Positions 49,895 to 60,298 of a DNA stretch of 64,000 nt are shown piece after piece. The position numbers and the translations under genes are program-made. The stretch is taken from NCBI RefSeq assembly GCF_007833355.1, contig NZ_CP020914.1:2962047-3026046 (forward strand), in the 5' to 3' direction. Under the pieces are notes generated by a model. The model was not told where the DNA came from. It did no database searches and worked only from the letters and a program-made list of their open reading frames with translations. How positions within the stretch are numbered: the stretch's first letter is position 1; each line of letters begins with the position of its first letter. The DNA comes from Denitratisoma sp. DHT3. GTDB taxonomy: Bacteria; Pseudomonadota; Gammaproteobacteria; Burkholderiales; Rhodocyclaceae.

Positions 49895-51108
49895 ACCACG
49901 GCGCCGAGCTTGAAGATCGGCAGGTACATGGCCACCACCATGCCGCCCACCACCACGCCGAGGAAGGCCATGATCAGCGGCTCCATCAGGCTGGAGAGAC
50001 CTTCCACGGCATCATCCACCTCGGCTTCGAAAAAGTCCGCCACTTTGCTTAGCATGCCGTCCAGCTGGCCGGACTCTTCGCCGATGGCCACCATCTGCAG
50101 GACCATGGAAGGGAAGACGTTGGTGTTCTGCATCGCCACCGTGAGGCTGTTGCCGGTGGAGACCTCGGCCTGGATCTGTTTGGTGGCGGTGGCATAGACA
50201 TAATTGCCCGCGGCGCCGCCGACGGAGTCCAGCGCTTCGACCAGGGGCACGCCGGCGGCGAACATGGTGGACAGGGTCCGGGTCCAGCGGGCGACGGTGG
50301 CTTTCATCAGCAGGTCGCCGAAAACCGGCAGCCTGAGGGACAGCCGGTCCATGAAGATCTGTACCTTGCGGGAGCGCTTCCAGAGTCTGAGAAAACCATA
50401 GACGCCGCCGCCCAGGCCGCCGAAGATGATGTACCAGTACTGGACGAAAAAGTCCGAGATACCCACCACCACCAGGGTCGGCGCCGGCAGGTCGGCGCCG
50501 AAGCCGGCGAATACCGATTTGAACTGGGGCACCACGAAGATCATCAGGATCGCCGTCACCACGAAGGCCACCAGGACCACGGCGATCGGGTAGAACAGGG
50601 CGCTCTTGATCTTGGACTGGATGGCGAGGATCTTTTCCTTGTAGGTGGCCAGCCGGTCCAGCAGCATTTCCAGGATGCCCGCCTGCTCGCCGGCCTCCAC
50701 CAGGTTGCAGAACAGCAGGTCGAAGTACATGGGGTACTTGCGGAAGGCCTGGTTCAGGCTGGAGCCGGTTTCCACCTCGGTCTTGATGTCGAGCAGCAGC
50801 TTGGTCACGGCGGGGTTGGAGGAGCCCTTGCCGACGATGTCGAAGGACTGGAGCAGAGGCACGCCGGCTTTCATCATGGTGGCCAGCTGGCGGGTGAACA
50901 GCGTGATGTCCTTGTCGGTGACCTTGCCGCCGCCGCGGTTGGACTGTTTCTTGACCTTGCCGACCAGGATGCCCTGGCGCCGCAGCGTGGCCCGCACCAC
51001 GGCCACCCCGCCGGCGCGCATTTCGCCGCGCATGATGCGCCCCGTCCTGTCCTTGCCTTCCCAGGCAAAGTTGAATTCTTTTTTCTTATCGTCCTTCGCC
51101 GCGGCCAT
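49891..51108 (-). CDS. pilC: Type IV pilus inner-membrane platform protein PilC
   Basis: A 405-residue protein of the T2SS F family. A cytoplasmic N-terminus (EFNFAWEGKDRTGRIMRGEM) precedes two homologous F domains of about 120 residues each. The first contains LFTRQLATMMKAGVPLLQSF and ends in helix AVVLVAFVVTAILMIFVVPQF. The second contains WTRTLSTMFAAGVPLVEAL and ends in MAFLGVVVGGMVVAMYLPIF. It works with the PilB/PilT motors. The usual neighbour pilB is not present upstream; ccsA is. Confidence 0.95.
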   Translation of the reverse strand: MAAAKDDKKKEFNFAWEGKDRTGRIMRGEMRAGGVAVVRATLRRQGILVGKVKKQSNRGGGKVTDKDITLFTRQLATMMKAGVPLLQSFDIVGKGSSNPAVTKLLLDIKTEVETGSSLNQAFRKYPMYFDLLFCNLVEAGEQAGILEMLLDRLATYKEKILAIQSKIKSALFYPIAVVLVAFVVTAILMIFVVPQFKSVFAGFGADLPAPTLVVVGISDFFVQYWYIIFGGLGGGVYGFLRLWKRSRKVQIFMDRLSLRLPVFGDLLMKATVARWTRTLSTMFAAGVPLVEALDSVGGAAGNYVYATATKQIQAEVSTGNSLTVAMQNTNVFPSMVLQMVAIGEESGQLDGMLSKVADFFEAEVDDAVEGLSSLMEPLIMAFLGVVVGGMVVAMYLPIFKLGAVV

Positions 51109-51221
51109 GAAGGGCTCCTTTTACCGGATGTGCCGGAATCCATGCCATCTGGATTCCAGTCAAGCACTTCGCAGAGTGCCGGATGGTACCAGATGGGTTT
51201 TGCGGGCAGAGAGGGAGGAGA

Positions 51222-52052
51222 TCACGCCATGCGGCCGAGGAGGATCTCCAGCACGAAGCGGGTGCCGACATAGGTCAGCAGCAGCACGGCGAATCCGGTC
51301 AGGGTCCAGCGCAAGGCGATGCGGCCGCGCCAGCCGCGCAGGTGCCGGCCGGCCAGCAGCGCCGCGAAGATCAGCCAGGAGAGGATGGCGAAAACCGTCT
51401 TGTGGTTGAGCGCGATGGCTTTGCCGAACAGGGTTTCGGAAAACAGCACCCCCGACGCCAGGGCCAGGGTGAGCAGGACGAAGGCGACGTGGATCAGCCG
51501 GAACAGCAGGGCCTCCATGGTCAGGAGCGGCGGCAGGCCCGCCAGCAGGGGCGAAAGCCGGCCCTGGTGCAGGTTCCGTTCCGCCACCGTCATCAGCAGC
51601 GCGTGCAGGGCGGCCAGGGTGAACAGGCTGTAGGCCAGCATGGAGGTGAGGAAATGAAAGCGGAAGGCGGCGGAGTGGGCATTGACCAGCACATGCTGTT
51701 CGGGAATCAATGCCGGCAGCAGGGAGCACAGCGCGGCCAGGGGCAGGCCCAGGATCTGCAGGCCCTCCATGCGGGCATAGAAGCTTTCCAGCCAGTACAG
51801 CAGCAGGGCCAGCCAGAACATCACCGAGAGCGCGATGGCGAAACCGAAACGCATGGTGTCGCCGTCGAAGATCGACAGCTGCAAGGTGCGGCCGTGCAGG
51901 GCCAATGCCACCGCCAGGGCCACCCGTTCCCAGGTCCTCAGGCCGCGCCGGGGCTGGTCGAGCGCGGGACCGCGCCACCGGCTGTGCCAGAAATGGACAC
52001 CGAGCGCCAGGTAAAGGGTCGTGGTGAGGACATGCAGTAGAATTGCTGGCAT
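51222..52052 (-). CDS. CcsA/YpjD-type cytochrome c assembly family membrane protein
   Basis: A 276-residue protein with about eight hydrophobic helices. The family markers are the His in VNAHSAAFRFHFLTSMLAYSLFTLAALHALLM, and RLIHVAFVLLTLALASGVLFSETLFG followed by NHKTVFAILSWLIFAALLAGRHLRGWRGR. This is the short HemX/YpjD-like relative of CcsA, usually found next to ffh, as here (divergent across about 40 bp). A role in heme or cytochrome c maturation is inferred from the family. Confidence 0.9.
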   Translation of the reverse strand: MPAILLHVLTTTLYLALGVHFWHSRWRGPALDQPRRGLRTWERVALAVALALHGRTLQLSIFDGDTMRFGFAIALSVMFWLALLLYWLESFYARMEGLQILGLPLAALCSLLPALIPEQHVLVNAHSAAFRFHFLTSMLAYSLFTLAALHALLMTVAERNLHQGRLSPLLAGLPPLLTMEALLFRLIHVAFVLLTLALASGVLFSETLFGKAIALNHKTVFAILSWLIFAALLAGRHLRGWRGRIALRWTLTGFAVLLLTYVGTRFVLEILLGRMA

Positions 52053-52091
52053 CCCGCAAGTCTAACCGATCCCGCTTTTCCGGTATTCCCC

Positions 52092-53447
52092 ATGCTCGAC
52101 AATCTCACCCAGCGGCTCGCCAAGGTCGTCAAGAACCTGCGTGGCCAGGCCCGGCTTACGGAAGACAACATCACCGAGATGCTGCGCGAGGTGCGCATGG
52201 CGCTGCTGGAGGCCGACGTGGCCCTGCCGGTGGTCAAGGACTTCATCGCCCGGGTCAAGGAAAAGGCGGTGGGCCAGGAGGTGGTGGGCGCCCTTTCCCC
52301 CGGCCAGGCCCTGGTCGGGGTGGTGCACCGGGAACTGACCGAGATCATGGGTGGGCAGGCGGTCGGCCTCAATCTGGCGACCCAGCCGCCGGCCGTCATC
52401 CTGATGTCCGGCCTGCAAGGGGCGGGCAAGACGACGACGACCGCCAAACTCGGCAAATGGCTGAAGGAACGGCAGAAGAAAAAGGTGCTGGCCGTGAGCT
52501 GCGACGTCTATCGTCCCGCCGCCATCGAACAGCTGAAAACGGTGTCGGCGCAGGCCGGCATCGATTTTTTCCCCTCCTCCGGGGAGCAGAAGCCCGCCGC
52601 CATCGCCGCCGCCGCGCTGGACTACGCGAAAAAGCACTACTACGACGTACTGTTCGTCGACACCGCCGGCCGACTGGCCATCGACGAGGCGATGATGGCC
52701 GAGATCCAGGCCCTCCACGCCCAGCTCGACCCCGTCGAGTGCCTGTTCGTGGTCGATGCGATGCTCGGCCAGGATGCGGTGAATACCGCCAAGGCCTTCA
52801 ACGACGCACTGCCGCTGACCGGGGTGATCCTTACCAAGCTGGACGGCGACGCCCGTGGCGGCGCGGCGCTTTCGGTGCGCCACGTGACCGGCAAGCCGCT
52901 CAAGTTCGCCGGCATCGGAGAGAAGCTCGCGGGCCTGGAGGAGTTCCATCCCGAGCGGATGGCTGCCCGCATCCTGGGCATGGGCGACATCCTGGGCCTG
53001 GTCGAGGAGGCCCAGCGCAGCGTGGACCAGGAAAAGGCCAAGGACCTGGTGCAGAAGATGAAGTCCGGCAAGGGCTTCGATCTCAACGATTTCAAGGATC
53101 AGATCGCCCAGATGCGCAAGATGGGCGGCCTGTCCTCGCTGCTCGACAAGCTGCCGGCCCAGCTCGGAGGCCTGGCCCAGCAGGCTGGCGGCGCCGTGGA
53201 GGACAAGGCGATCCGCCGCATCGAGGGCATCATCAATTCGATGACGCCGGCGGAGCGCTCCAAGCCGGAACTGATCAAGGCCAGCCGCAAGCGCCGCATC
53301 GCCGCGGGAGCTGGGGTTCAGGTCCAGGAAGTGAATCGTCTCCTGACCCAGTTCGAGCAGACCCAGAAGGTGATGAAGCAGTTTTCCAAGGGTGGCTTGG
53401 CGAAGATGATGCGCGGCATGAAAGGGATGTTGCCCGGGATGCGTTGA
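52092..53447 (+). CDS. ffh: Signal recognition particle protein
   Basis: A 451-residue SRP GTPase that targets membrane proteins with 4.5S RNA. The N domain (MLDNLTQRLAKVVKNLRGQARLTEDN) is followed by the G domain with G1 MSGLQGAGKTTTTAKLG, VSCDVYRPAAIEQL, DTAGR, LTKLDGDARGGAALS and FAGIGEKL. The Met-rich M domain (MKSGKGFDLNDFKDQIAQMRKMGG...MMRGMKGMLPGMR) ends the protein. The last codons and stop lie in a 20-bp perfect inverted repeat. Confidence 0.97.
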   Translation: MLDNLTQRLAKVVKNLRGQARLTEDNITEMLREVRMALLEADVALPVVKDFIARVKEKAVGQEVVGALSPGQALVGVVHRELTEIMGGQAVGLNLATQPPAVILMSGLQGAGKTTTTAKLGKWLKERQKKKVLAVSCDVYRPAAIEQLKTVSAQAGIDFFPSSGEQKPAAIAAAALDYAKKHYYDVLFVDTAGRLAIDEAMMAEIQALHAQLDPVECLFVVDAMLGQDAVNTAKAFNDALPLTGVILTKLDGDARGGAALSVRHVTGKPLKFAGIGEKLAGLEEFHPERMAARILGMGDILGLVEEAQRSVDQEKAKDLVQKMKSGKGFDLNDFKDQIAQMRKMGGLSSLLDKLPAQLGGLAQQAGGAVEDKAIRRIEGIINSMTPAERSKPELIKASRKRRIAAGAGVQVQEVNRLLTQFEQTQKVMKQFSKGGLAKMMRGMKGMLPGMR

Positions 53448-53469
53448 AGCGCATCCCGGGCAACATCCC
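53424..53469 (+). terminator. 20-bp perfect hairpin spanning the ffh stop codon
   Basis: GGGATGTTGCCCGGGATGCG (53424-53443) pairs without a mismatch with CGCATCCCGGGCAACATCCC (53450-53469). The 6-base loop TTGAAG contains the TGA stop. No T-run follows, so it is either a non-canonical terminator or an mRNA 3'-end stability structure that also overlaps coding sequence. Confidence 0.75.
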
Positions 53470-53490
53470 TGCGGGGAACTGGACCACCCA

Positions 53491-53592
53491 TCCCCCAACC
53501 CCTTCCCCGAGGGAAGGGGTATCGGGCAGAGCCCGCTACCCAAGGGGATTGGGGAGCCATCCCCCCTGCCCCTTCCCATGGAAGGGGGTGGC
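53491..53592. repeat. GC-rich hairpin-forming repeat after ffh
   Basis: Two related hairpins: ACCCCTTCCC / GGGAAGGGGT with loop CGA (53498-53520), and CCCCTTCC / GGAAGGGG near 53569-53587. Between them lies AAGGGGATTGGGG, and CCATCCCCC is repeated in front of each. It sits between the convergent ffh and transglycosylase genes and looks like a dispersed intergenic element, of a different type from those at 9.4 and 12.5 kb. Confidence 0.55.
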
Positions 53593-53595
53593 TGA

Positions 53596-54213
53596 TCAGC
53601 GGGCGGGTTCGATGACCTGGGGACCCCAGTGCCAGTGCTTTTCCCAGGCGCCGCGGACCATGTTGGGATATTCGGCCTGGCCCAGGCTGCCGTTGTAGCG
53701 GCCCAGGGTGCGGAACAGGTCGCCTTTCTCGATGCCCAGGTAGTGGCGCAGGATGGTGCAGCCATAGCGCAGGTTGGTGCGCATCTCGAACAGGTTGTCA
53801 CCGGGCCGGCCGATCAGCTTGATCCAGAACGGCATCACCTGCATGTAGCCGCGGGCGCCGGCGCTGGAGACGGCGTATTTGCGAAAGCCGCTTTCCACCT
53901 GGATCAAGCCCAGTACCAGTTGCGGATCGAGGCCGGCGCGGGTCGCCTCGTAATGGACGGAGCGCAGGAAGTCGATGCGGTATTCCCGGTCGGGCAGTTT
54001 CTTTTCCAGACGCCGGGACATCTCCGTCAGCCAGTTCACCGCCTCCAGCGGATTCTGGAAGGAGCTTTGCGGCGGTTTCTGGTCGGCGATGCTGCGTGAC
54101 AGCGCGGCTTGCACGCTGGCCGCCAGGGGCTCGTACTGCTGGGCGCCGGCCAGGGCGGCGGTACCCCGCAGGAACAGGGCGAGGAACGCGGTCAGGCGCA
54201 GGGCTGGGGGCAT
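53596..54213 (-). CDS. Lytic transglycosylase (SLT family)
   Basis: 205 residues from ATG 54213; signal peptide [20 protein letters not shown]. The SLT domain (about 95-195) has the catalytic Glu in [32 protein letters not shown], then [12 protein letters not shown] and [12 protein letters not shown]. It cleaves peptidoglycan to 1,6-anhydro products in the periplasm. It overlaps the end of proS by 22 bp on the same strand. Confidence 0.92.
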   Translation of the reverse strand: MPPALRLTAFLALFLRGTAALAGAQQYEPLAASVQAALSRSIADQKPPQSSFQNPLEAVNWLTEMSRRLEKKLPDREYRIDFLRSVHYEATRAGLDPQLVLGLIQVESGFRKYAVSSAGARGYMQVMPFWIKLIGRPGDNLFEMRTNLRYGCTILRHYLGIEKGDLFRTLGRYNGSLGQAEYPNMVRGAWEKHWHWGPQVIEPAR

Positions 54214-55928
54214 AGGCGCTGCGCAATGAAGGCCGGAAGCTCCTCCCGCGCCAGCATTTGGGCGTCCGCGTCGGTGCGTCCCTTGTACTCCAGCATGCCC
54301 TCCTTCAGGCCCCGTTCGCCGACCACGACGCGATGGGGAATGCCCACCAGTTCCCAGTCGGCGAACATCGAGCCGGGGCGCTCGTCGCGGTCGTCCAGCA
54401 CCGCGTCGATGCCCAGCGCGAGGAGTTCCGCGAGCAGGGTGTCGGCGGCTTCCCGCACGGCTTCCGACTTGGCGTAGCCCATGGGTACGATCGCCACTTC
54501 GAAGGGGGCGATCGCGGCGGGGAAGACGATGCCGCGCTCGTCGTGGCCCTGCTCGATGGCGGCGCCGACGATGCGGGAGACGCCGATGCCGTAGCAGCCC
54601 ATTTCCATCACCTGCTCCTTGCCTTGTTCGTCGAGGAACCTGCAGTTCAGGGCTTCGGCGTACTTGGTGCGCAGCTGGAAGATATGGCCCACTTCGATGC
54701 CGCGGCACAGGGCGAGCCTGCCCTGGCCGTCGGGGGAGGGGTCGCCTTCCACGACGTTGCGGATGTCCGCCACCTGGGCCGGTTCGGGCAGGTCCCGGTC
54801 CCAATTGGCGCCGGTGAGGTGGTAACCCGCCTCGTTGGCGCCGCAGACGAAGTTGTCCATCGCGGCGACGGTGCGGTCCGCCACGACGTGGGCGTTGTTC
54901 ACGCCCACCGGGCCAATGTAGCCGGGGCGGCAGCCCAGGGCGGCCTCGATTTCCTCGTCCCGGGCGAAGCGGAACTCGCCGATCACCTTCTGGGCCTTGA
55001 TCTCGTTCAGTTCGTGGTCGCCGCGCAGGAGCAGCAGCGCGAAACGGCCGGGGGCGTCCTCGGCCAGTTCGGTGCGGATCACGGCGATCGCCTTGACGGT
55101 GCGGGTGAGCGCGGTACCGAGGAAGTCGGCCACGTCCTCGCACTTGATCTTGCCCGGCGTGGCGGCCTTGGTCAGCGGCTCGACGGCGCCGCCGCGGGGC
55201 GTGGACGGTGCCAGGGCTTCGGCCAACTCGACGTTGGCGGCGTAGGCGGAGTCGGGGCAGTAGGCGATGGCGTCCTCACCGGTGGCGGCGATGACGTGGA
55301 ATTCATGGGAGCCGGTGCCGCCGATGGAGCCCGTGTCGGCGGCCACGGCGCGGAAAGAGAGGCCCAGGCGGCTGAAGATGCGGCCGTAGGTCTGGTACAT
55401 GTTCTGGTATTCGCGCTCCAGGTCGGCGTAGCTGGTGTGGAACGAATAGCCGTCCTTCATCAGGAATTCGCGGCCGCGCATGACGCCGAAGCGGGGGCGG
55501 ATCTCGTCGCGGAACTTGGTCTGGATCTGGTAGAAGTGGCGCGGCAGCTGTCGGTAGCTCTTCACCTCCTTGCGCACGAAGTCGGTGATGACTTCCTCGT
55601 GGGTGGGGCCGATGACGAAATCCCGCTGATGGCGGTCCTTGAAGCGCAGCAGTTCGGGGCCGTACTTGGGGCCGCGCCCGGATTCCTCCCAGAGTTCGAA
55701 GGGCTGCACGGCCGGCATCAGCAGTTCCAGGGCGCCGGCCCGGTTCATTTCCTCGCGCACGATGCGCTCCACCTTGCGCAGCACCCGCAACCCCAGCGGG
55801 GTCCAGGTGTAGATGCCACCGGCCAGGCGGCGGATCAGGCCGGCCCGCATCATCAGCTTGTGGGAGACGACCTCGGCGTCGGCTGGGGCTTCCTTGAGGG
55901 TGGCGATGAAAAACTGGGATGCGCGCAT
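54192..55928 (-). CDS. proS: Proline--tRNA ligase
   Basis: 578 residues, the bacterial type with an editing (INS) domain. It starts [34 protein letters not shown]. Class II motifs include [44 protein letters not shown] and [17 protein letters not shown]. The editing insertion spans about 225-390 ([24 protein letters not shown]). Cytoplasmic. Divergent from rppH. Confidence 0.97.
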   Translation of the reverse strand: MRASQFFIATLKEAPADAEVVSHKLMMRAGLIRRLAGGIYTWTPLGLRVLRKVERIVREEMNRAGALELLMPAVQPFELWEESGRGPKYGPELLRFKDRHQRDFVIGPTHEEVITDFVRKEVKSYRQLPRHFYQIQTKFRDEIRPRFGVMRGREFLMKDGYSFHTSYADLEREYQNMYQTYGRIFSRLGLSFRAVAADTGSIGGTGSHEFHVIAATGEDAIAYCPDSAYAANVELAEALAPSTPRGGAVEPLTKAATPGKIKCEDVADFLGTALTRTVKAIAVIRTELAEDAPGRFALLLLRGDHELNEIKAQKVIGEFRFARDEEIEAALGCRPGYIGPVGVNNAHVVADRTVAAMDNFVCGANEAGYHLTGANWDRDLPEPAQVADIRNVVEGDPSPDGQGRLALCRGIEVGHIFQLRTKYAEALNCRFLDEQGKEQVMEMGCYGIGVSRIVGAAIEQGHDERGIVFPAAIAPFEVAIVPMGYAKSEAVREAADTLLAELLALGIDAVLDDRDERPGSMFADWELVGIPHRVVVGERGLKEGMLEYKGRTDADAQMLAREELPAFIAQRLCPQPCA

Positions 55929-56036
55929 GGCTGTTCCGGTGCGAAAAAACGCCGATTTTACCGCCGCCGTCAAGCTTTCCAGTGCCCGGCAATTGTGGAA
56001 CAATTTGCGGCAGTCAAATATTGAGAAGGTTGCATC

Positions 56037-56570
56037 ATGCTCGATCGGGAAGGTTATCGCCCGAACGTCGGCATCGTTTTGGTCAATAGCCATAATCAGG
56101 TCTTCTGGGGCAAACGGATACGCGAGCATTCCTGGCAATTCCCGCAGGGCGGGATCAAGAAGGGCGAAACGCCCGAGCAGGCCATGTATCGCGAGCTCCA
56201 CGAAGAGGTGGGCTTGATGCCGGAACATGTCAAGATTCTGGGGCGGACCCGGGATTGGCTGCGTTACGACGTGCCGAAACACTGGGTGCGGCGCGAGTGG
56301 CGCACCACTTATCGCGGTCAGAAGCAGATCTGGTATCTGCTGCGCCTGGTGGGGCGGGATTCCGACGTTTCCCTGCGGGCGACCGAGCATCCCGAGTTCG
56401 ACGCCTGGCGGTGGAACGACTACTGGATTCCCCTGGATTCGGTGATCGAGTTCAAACGCACCGTATATGAGCAGGCATTGACCGAACTGGCGCGCCATCT
56501 TTTCCTGCATCCCGCCGACCGTCGTCCGATGTGGCGGTCGTCCTCCGCTGAGGATGGGGCTTGTCCGTGA
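56037..56570 (+). CDS. rppH: RNA pyrophosphohydrolase
   Basis: A 177-residue Nudix hydrolase that removes pyrophosphate from 5'-triphosphate mRNA and so starts decay. [17 protein letters not shown] is the family start, and the Nudix box is [23 protein letters not shown] (about 38-60). The characteristic [15 protein letters not shown] follows. Its stop overlaps the GTG of the next gene. Confidence 0.96.
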   Translation: MLDREGYRPNVGIVLVNSHNQVFWGKRIREHSWQFPQGGIKKGETPEQAMYRELHEEVGLMPEHVKILGRTRDWLRYDVPKHWVRREWRTTYRGQKQIWYLLRLVGRDSDVSLRATEHPEFDAWRWNDYWIPLDSVIEFKRTVYEQALTELARHLFLHPADRRPMWRSSSAEDGACP

Positions 56571-57079
56571 TCCGGACATGCCTGCGTTTCCTGGTGCTGG
56601 CGCCGCTGATCTGCGTCGGGCAGGTGGCATGGGCCGAGGCGGATGACTGGGACGAACCGGCATGGGCGGAAGCGCAGACGGAACTGCCGGCCTTTCCCCG
56701 CCCGGAAAATCTGATCGAGTTCTATGTCGGGCCCTTGGCCAAGAACCGTTTCTATGTGGACGGTTCTACCATCCGTGTCGGCGAGGACGGCGTGGTGCGC
56801 TACGTGCTGGTGATCCGGACGCCATCCGGCGCCAGCAACGTGACTTACGAGGGTATCCGCTGCGAGACGCGGGAGGTGAAGCTCTATGCCCTGGGCGGCG
56901 CCGACGGGCAGTGGAGCAAAGCGCGCAATCCCGCCTGGAAGCCGATCGAAAACAAGATGCTCAATGCGCACCATGCGGCCTTGAATCGTGATTATTTCTG
57001 TCCTATAGGCCAAATAATCACGAATGGAAACGAAGCGGCGGATGCCCTGCGCAAAAGCAGTCATCTGCTTGCGCCGTGA
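56567..57079 (+). CDS. CNP1-like family secreted protein
   Basis: 170 residues from GTG 56567, which overlaps the rppH stop by 4 bp; TTG 56561 is an alternative. A signal peptide ([18 protein letters not shown]) precedes one domain with [52 protein letters not shown] and [21 protein letters not shown]. These are landmarks of the CNP1-like family (cryptic neisserial protein 1), found mainly in betaproteobacteria. Function unknown. Confidence 0.85.
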   Translation: MIRTCLRFLVLAPLICVGQVAWAEADDWDEPAWAEAQTELPAFPRPENLIEFYVGPLAKNRFYVDGSTIRVGEDGVVRYVLVIRTPSGASNVTYEGIRCETREVKLYALGGADGQWSKARNPAWKPIENKMLNAHHAALNRDYFCPIGQIITNGNEAADALRKSSHLLAP

Positions 57080-57124
57080 GCGCCCGAAGGCGCGTCCGAC
57101 GGGAAACTCGAATGGGGGTTCGCC

Positions 57125-57745
57125 ATGCTGGATCGTCTGATCATCGAATTTGACAAGGCGCTGCGGACGTTGTGGGCCTCCGCGCCGACCGTGCGGTCCA
57201 TGCCCGGCGAGAGCCTGCCGGAGGCGGACATGAGCGATGCCGAGCGGCGCCATGCCGCCGCGTTGATGCGTATCAACCATTGCGGGGAAATCTGTGCCCA
57301 GGCCCTGTACCAGGGGCAGGCATTGACTTCCCGGAATCCTTCCACCCGGCAGACCATGGAGCGGGCCGCCTTCGAAGAAACCGAGCATCTCAACTGGACC
57401 GAGCGGCGAATTGGCGAACTAGGGGGGCGTAAAAGCCTGCTCAACCCACTCTGGTATGCCGGCTCGTTGGGTGTCGGCGTCGCCGCCGGTCTGTTGGGCG
57501 ACGACTGGAATCTGGGGTTTTTGGCTGAAACCGAACGCCAGGTGGAACGCCACCTGGACGTCCATCTGGCGAGCCTGCCGCCCCAGGACCGTCGTTCCTG
57601 GGAGGTTCTGGAGCAGATGAAGGTCGATGAGATCAAGCACGCCGAAACGGCGGTCCGTTTCGGCGCCCGGGAACTGCCCTTGCCGGTGAAGTTCGCGATG
57701 AAACTGTCGTCGAAAGTGATGACGACCACCGCGTATTACGTCTGA
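57125..57745 (+). CDS. coq7: Demethoxyubiquinol hydroxylase (Coq7/UbiF-type di-iron)
   Basis: A 206-residue membrane-bound di-iron monooxygenase that performs the C6 hydroxylation step of ubiquinone synthesis. The ligand motifs are [18 protein letters not shown] (first Glu), [13 protein letters not shown] (ExxH), [14 protein letters not shown] and [12 protein letters not shown] (ExxH). The start [16 protein letters not shown] is typical. Its last 10 bp overlap the convergent OsmC-like gene. Confidence 0.95.
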   Translation: MLDRLIIEFDKALRTLWASAPTVRSMPGESLPEADMSDAERRHAAALMRINHCGEICAQALYQGQALTSRNPSTRQTMERAAFEETEHLNWTERRIGELGGRKSLLNPLWYAGSLGVGVAAGLLGDDWNLGFLAETERQVERHLDVHLASLPPQDRRSWEVLEQMKVDEIKHAETAVRFGARELPLPVKFAMKLSSKVMTTTAYYV

Positions 57746-58155
57746 TCGACGATTTCCCAACTGTGGCTGATGGCCGCGGTCTTGCCCAGCATGATGGAGG
57801 CCGAGCAGTACTTCTCCGCGGAGAGCTTCACCGCCCGATCGACGGCTTCAGGTTTGAGATTCCTGCCCGTCACCACGAAATGCATGTTGATCCGGGTGAA
57901 TACCTTGGGGTCGGTATCCGCACGTTCGGCGGATAGTTTCACTTCGCAGCCCTTGATGTCGTGGCGCCCGCGCTGCAGGATCATGACGATGTCGAACGCG
58001 GTACAGCCGCCGGTGCCCGCCAACAGCAGTTCCATCGGCCGCGGCGCCAGGTTGCGCCCGCCGGCTTCCGGTGCGCCGTCCATCGCCACCAAGTGGCCGC
58101 TGCCGGTCTCGGCGATAAAACTCATCCCATCGTGCCAGCGCACTGTGCATTCCAT
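57736..58155 (-). CDS. OsmC-family peroxiredoxin-like protein
   Basis: 139 residues from [11 protein letters not shown] at 58155. The OsmC/YhfA fold has its first Cys in [19 protein letters not shown] and the second in [18 protein letters not shown], the catalytic pair that reduces organic peroxides. [10 protein letters not shown] is typical of the YhfA branch. Convergent overlap with coq7. Confidence 0.88.
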   Translation of the reverse strand: MECTVRWHDGMSFIAETGSGHLVAMDGAPEAGGRNLAPRPMELLLAGTGGCTAFDIVMILQRGRHDIKGCEVKLSAERADTDPKVFTRINMHFVVTGRNLKPEAVDRAVKLSAEKYCSASIMLGKTAAISHSWEIVDQT

Positions 58156-58249
58156 GCCGTGTTCCTCGGTGATTCGGTAGGCCGAATATTGTAGCGGGCC
58201 GTCGCCGATGGCGGACGGAAGGGGCGGCTTGGCCGGTCGACAACTAGGT

Positions 58250-58279
58250 TTGACACTGTTGTCGACTGTGACATACAAT
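58250..58279 (+). promoter_or_regulatory. Sigma-70 promoter of rplM-rpsI
   Basis: TTGACA (58250-58255) and TACAAT (58274-58279) are separated by 18 bp and lie 59 bp before the rplM start, in the divergent gap with the OsmC-like gene. The boxes match the -35 and -10 consensus at 6/6 and 5/6. Confidence 0.85.
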
Positions 58280-58337
58280 GCGCGGCTTTTCCGCCGTCCA
58301 GCCCGGTCACGGGCGTTTGAAATCAGAGGAATTCCTC

Positions 58338-58766
58338 ATGAAAACCTTTTCCGCCAAGCCGCACGAGGTCAAAAGGGACTGGTTCGTCGTTGACGCGACG
58401 GACAAGGTCCTGGGCCGGCTGGCTGCCGAGATCGCCCGCCGTCTGCGCGGCAAGCACAAAACCGAGTACACGCCTCATGTCGACACGGGGGACTACATCG
58501 TGGTCGTCAATGTGGACAAGCTGCGCGTGACCGGCACCAAGGCCGAAGACAAGAAGTACTTCCGCCACTCCGGCTTTCCCGGTGGCATTTACGAAACCAA
58601 TTTCAACAAGCTGCAACAGCGTTTTCCCGCCCGCGTGCTGGAAAAGGCCGTCAAGGGTATGCTGCCCAAGGGTCCCCTTGGCTACGCAATGCTGAAGAAG
58701 ATGAAGTGCTACGCGGGCACCGCGCATCCTCATACTGCTCAGCAACCCAAGGCGCTTGAGATCTAA
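58338..58766 (+). CDS. rplM: 50S ribosomal protein L13
   Basis: 142 residues, the standard length, starting [20 protein letters not shown] at 58338 behind AGAGGAAT. The family motif [18 protein letters not shown] and the C-terminal [23 protein letters not shown] are present. Binds 23S rRNA early in 50S assembly. Operon with rpsI 11 bp later. Confidence 0.98.
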   Translation: MKTFSAKPHEVKRDWFVVDATDKVLGRLAAEIARRLRGKHKTEYTPHVDTGDYIVVVNVDKLRVTGTKAEDKKYFRHSGFPGGIYETNFNKLQQRFPARVLEKAVKGMLPKGPLGYAMLKKMKCYAGTAHPHTAQQPKALEI

Positions 58767-58777
58767 GGACATATATC

Positions 58778-59170
58778 ATGGCCACGAATTACAACTACGG
58801 GACCGGTCGCCGCAAGACTGCGGTTGCGCGCGTGTTCATCAAGCCGGGCACCGGCAAGATCGTTGTGAACGACAAGCCCGTCGATGAGTTCTTCTCTCGC
58901 GAAACCGGACGCATGGTCGTTCGTCAGCCGCTGGAGCTGGTGCAGCACACCAACACCTTCGACATCATGGTGAATGTCACCGGTGGCGGCGAGTCCGGCC
59001 AGGCAGGCGCTGTCCGCCATGGCATCACCCGCGCGCTGATCGAATATGACGCATCCTTGAAACCCGCATTGTCCAATGCCGGTTTTGTGACTCGCGATGC
59101 CCGCGAAGTCGAGCGGAAGAAGGTCGGCTTCCACAAGGCGCGTCGCCGCAAGCAGTTCTCCAAGCGCTAA
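58778..59170 (+). CDS. rpsI: 30S ribosomal protein S9
   Basis: 130 residues: [20 protein letters not shown] at the start and the Lys/Arg tail [17 protein letters not shown] that reaches the P-site t[23 protein letters not shown] is diagnostic. Followed by a 28-bp perfect palindrome acting as terminator. Confidence 0.98.
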   Translation: MATNYNYGTGRRKTAVARVFIKPGTGKIVVNDKPVDEFFSRETGRMVVRQPLELVQHTNTFDIMVNVTGGGESGQAGAVRHGITRALIEYDASLKPALSNAGFVTRDAREVERKKVGFHKARRRKQFSKR

Positions 59171-59189
59171 GCGCGCGGTTTGCTGCTCA

Positions 59190-59217
59190 GACAAAGCCGC
59201 CCGCGGGCGGCTTTGTC
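59190..59217 (+). terminator. Terminator hairpin after rpsI
   Basis: A 28-bp perfect palindrome: GACAAAGCCGCCCG pairs with CGGGCGGCTTTGTC. It lies 19 bp after the rpsI stop and 52 bp before argC. Only a weak T-stretch (CATTTGT) follows, so termination may be partial. Confidence 0.75.
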
Positions 59218-59269
59218 ATTTGTACCGGCCGTACGCTACCATTGGCGGCAATTGTTTACCGGAGGCCAA

Positions 59270-60298
59270 ATGATCAAGGTTGGAGTCGTAGGGGGGACGG
59301 GGTACACCGGAGTGGAGTTGCTGCGTCTGCTGGCGCAGCACCCCGATGTCGAGTTGACGGCGATTACCTCGCGGGGCGAGGCGGGCACTGCGGTGGCGGA
59401 TATGTTTCCCAGCTTGCGTGGACATGTGAGTCTTAAGTTCACCGACCCGGCCAGTTCCCCCCTCGCCGATTGCGATCTGGTGTTTTTCGCCACGCCCAAT
59501 GGCGTCGCCATGCAGCAGGCGGCGGACTTGTTGGCCGCCGGCGTGCGGGTGATCGATCTGGCGGCGGACTTTCGCATCAAGGACGTGGCCGAATGGGAGA
59601 AGTGGTACTCGATGACGCACGCCAGCCCGGCGTTGGTGGCGGAGGCGGTGTATGGCTTGCCAGAGGTCAATCGAGAGCGGATACGGAGCGCCCGCCTGGT
59701 GGCGAACCCCGGCTGCTACCCGACTGCGACCCAGTTGGGTTTCATTCCCCTGATCGAGGCCGGTTGCGTGGATGCCGCAACCTTGATCGCCGACGTCAAG
59801 TCGGGTGTCTCCGGCGCCGGGCGCAAGGCGGAAACCCATATTCTGTTTTCGGAGGCGGCCGACAATTTCAAGGCTTACGGCGTGGCCGGCCATCGGCATC
59901 TGCCCGAGATCCGGCAGGGATTGAGCGCAATTCACGGGCAGCCGGTGGGACTGACCTTCGTTCCCCATCTGACGCCGCTGATCCGAGGAATCCATGCCAC
60001 GCTCTATGCGCGCATTACCCAGGAGATGGATTTTCAGGCGCTCTTCGAGCGGCGCTACGGCGGCGAACCTTTTGTCGATGTACTGGCACCCAAGTCCCAT
60101 CCGGAAACCCGCTCCGTCCGGGCTTCCAACATTTGTCGCATCGCCCTGCATCGCCCCCAGGGGGGGGATGTGCTGGTGGTGTTGTCGGTCATCGACAATT
60201 TGGTGAAGGGAGCGGCTGGGCAGGCGGTGCAAAACATGAATCTCATGTTTGGACTCGATGAATGCGCCGGACTCGCGCAAATTCCGGTCTTGCCCTGA
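59270..60298 (+). CDS. argC: N-acetyl-gamma-glutamyl-phosphate reductase
   Basis: 342 residues from ATG 59270, with GGAGG just upstream. The NADP-binding start is [20 protein letters not shown], and the catalytic Cys is in [43 protein letters not shown] and [21 protein letters not shown] complete the type 1 family signature. Third step of arginine synthesis, cytoplasmic. Its last 37 bp overlap the next gene. Confidence 0.97.
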   Translation: MIKVGVVGGTGYTGVELLRLLAQHPDVELTAITSRGEAGTAVADMFPSLRGHVSLKFTDPASSPLADCDLVFFATPNGVAMQQAADLLAAGVRVIDLAADFRIKDVAEWEKWYSMTHASPALVAEAVYGLPEVNRERIRSARLVANPGCYPTATQLGFIPLIEAGCVDAATLIADVKSGVSGAGRKAETHILFSEAADNFKAYGVAGHRHLPEIRQGLSAIHGQPVGLTFVPHLTPLIRGIHATLYARITQEMDFQALFERRYGGEPFVDVLAPKSHPETRSVRASNICRIALHRPQGGDVLVVLSVIDNLVKGAAGQAVQNMNLMFGLDECAGLAQIPVLP

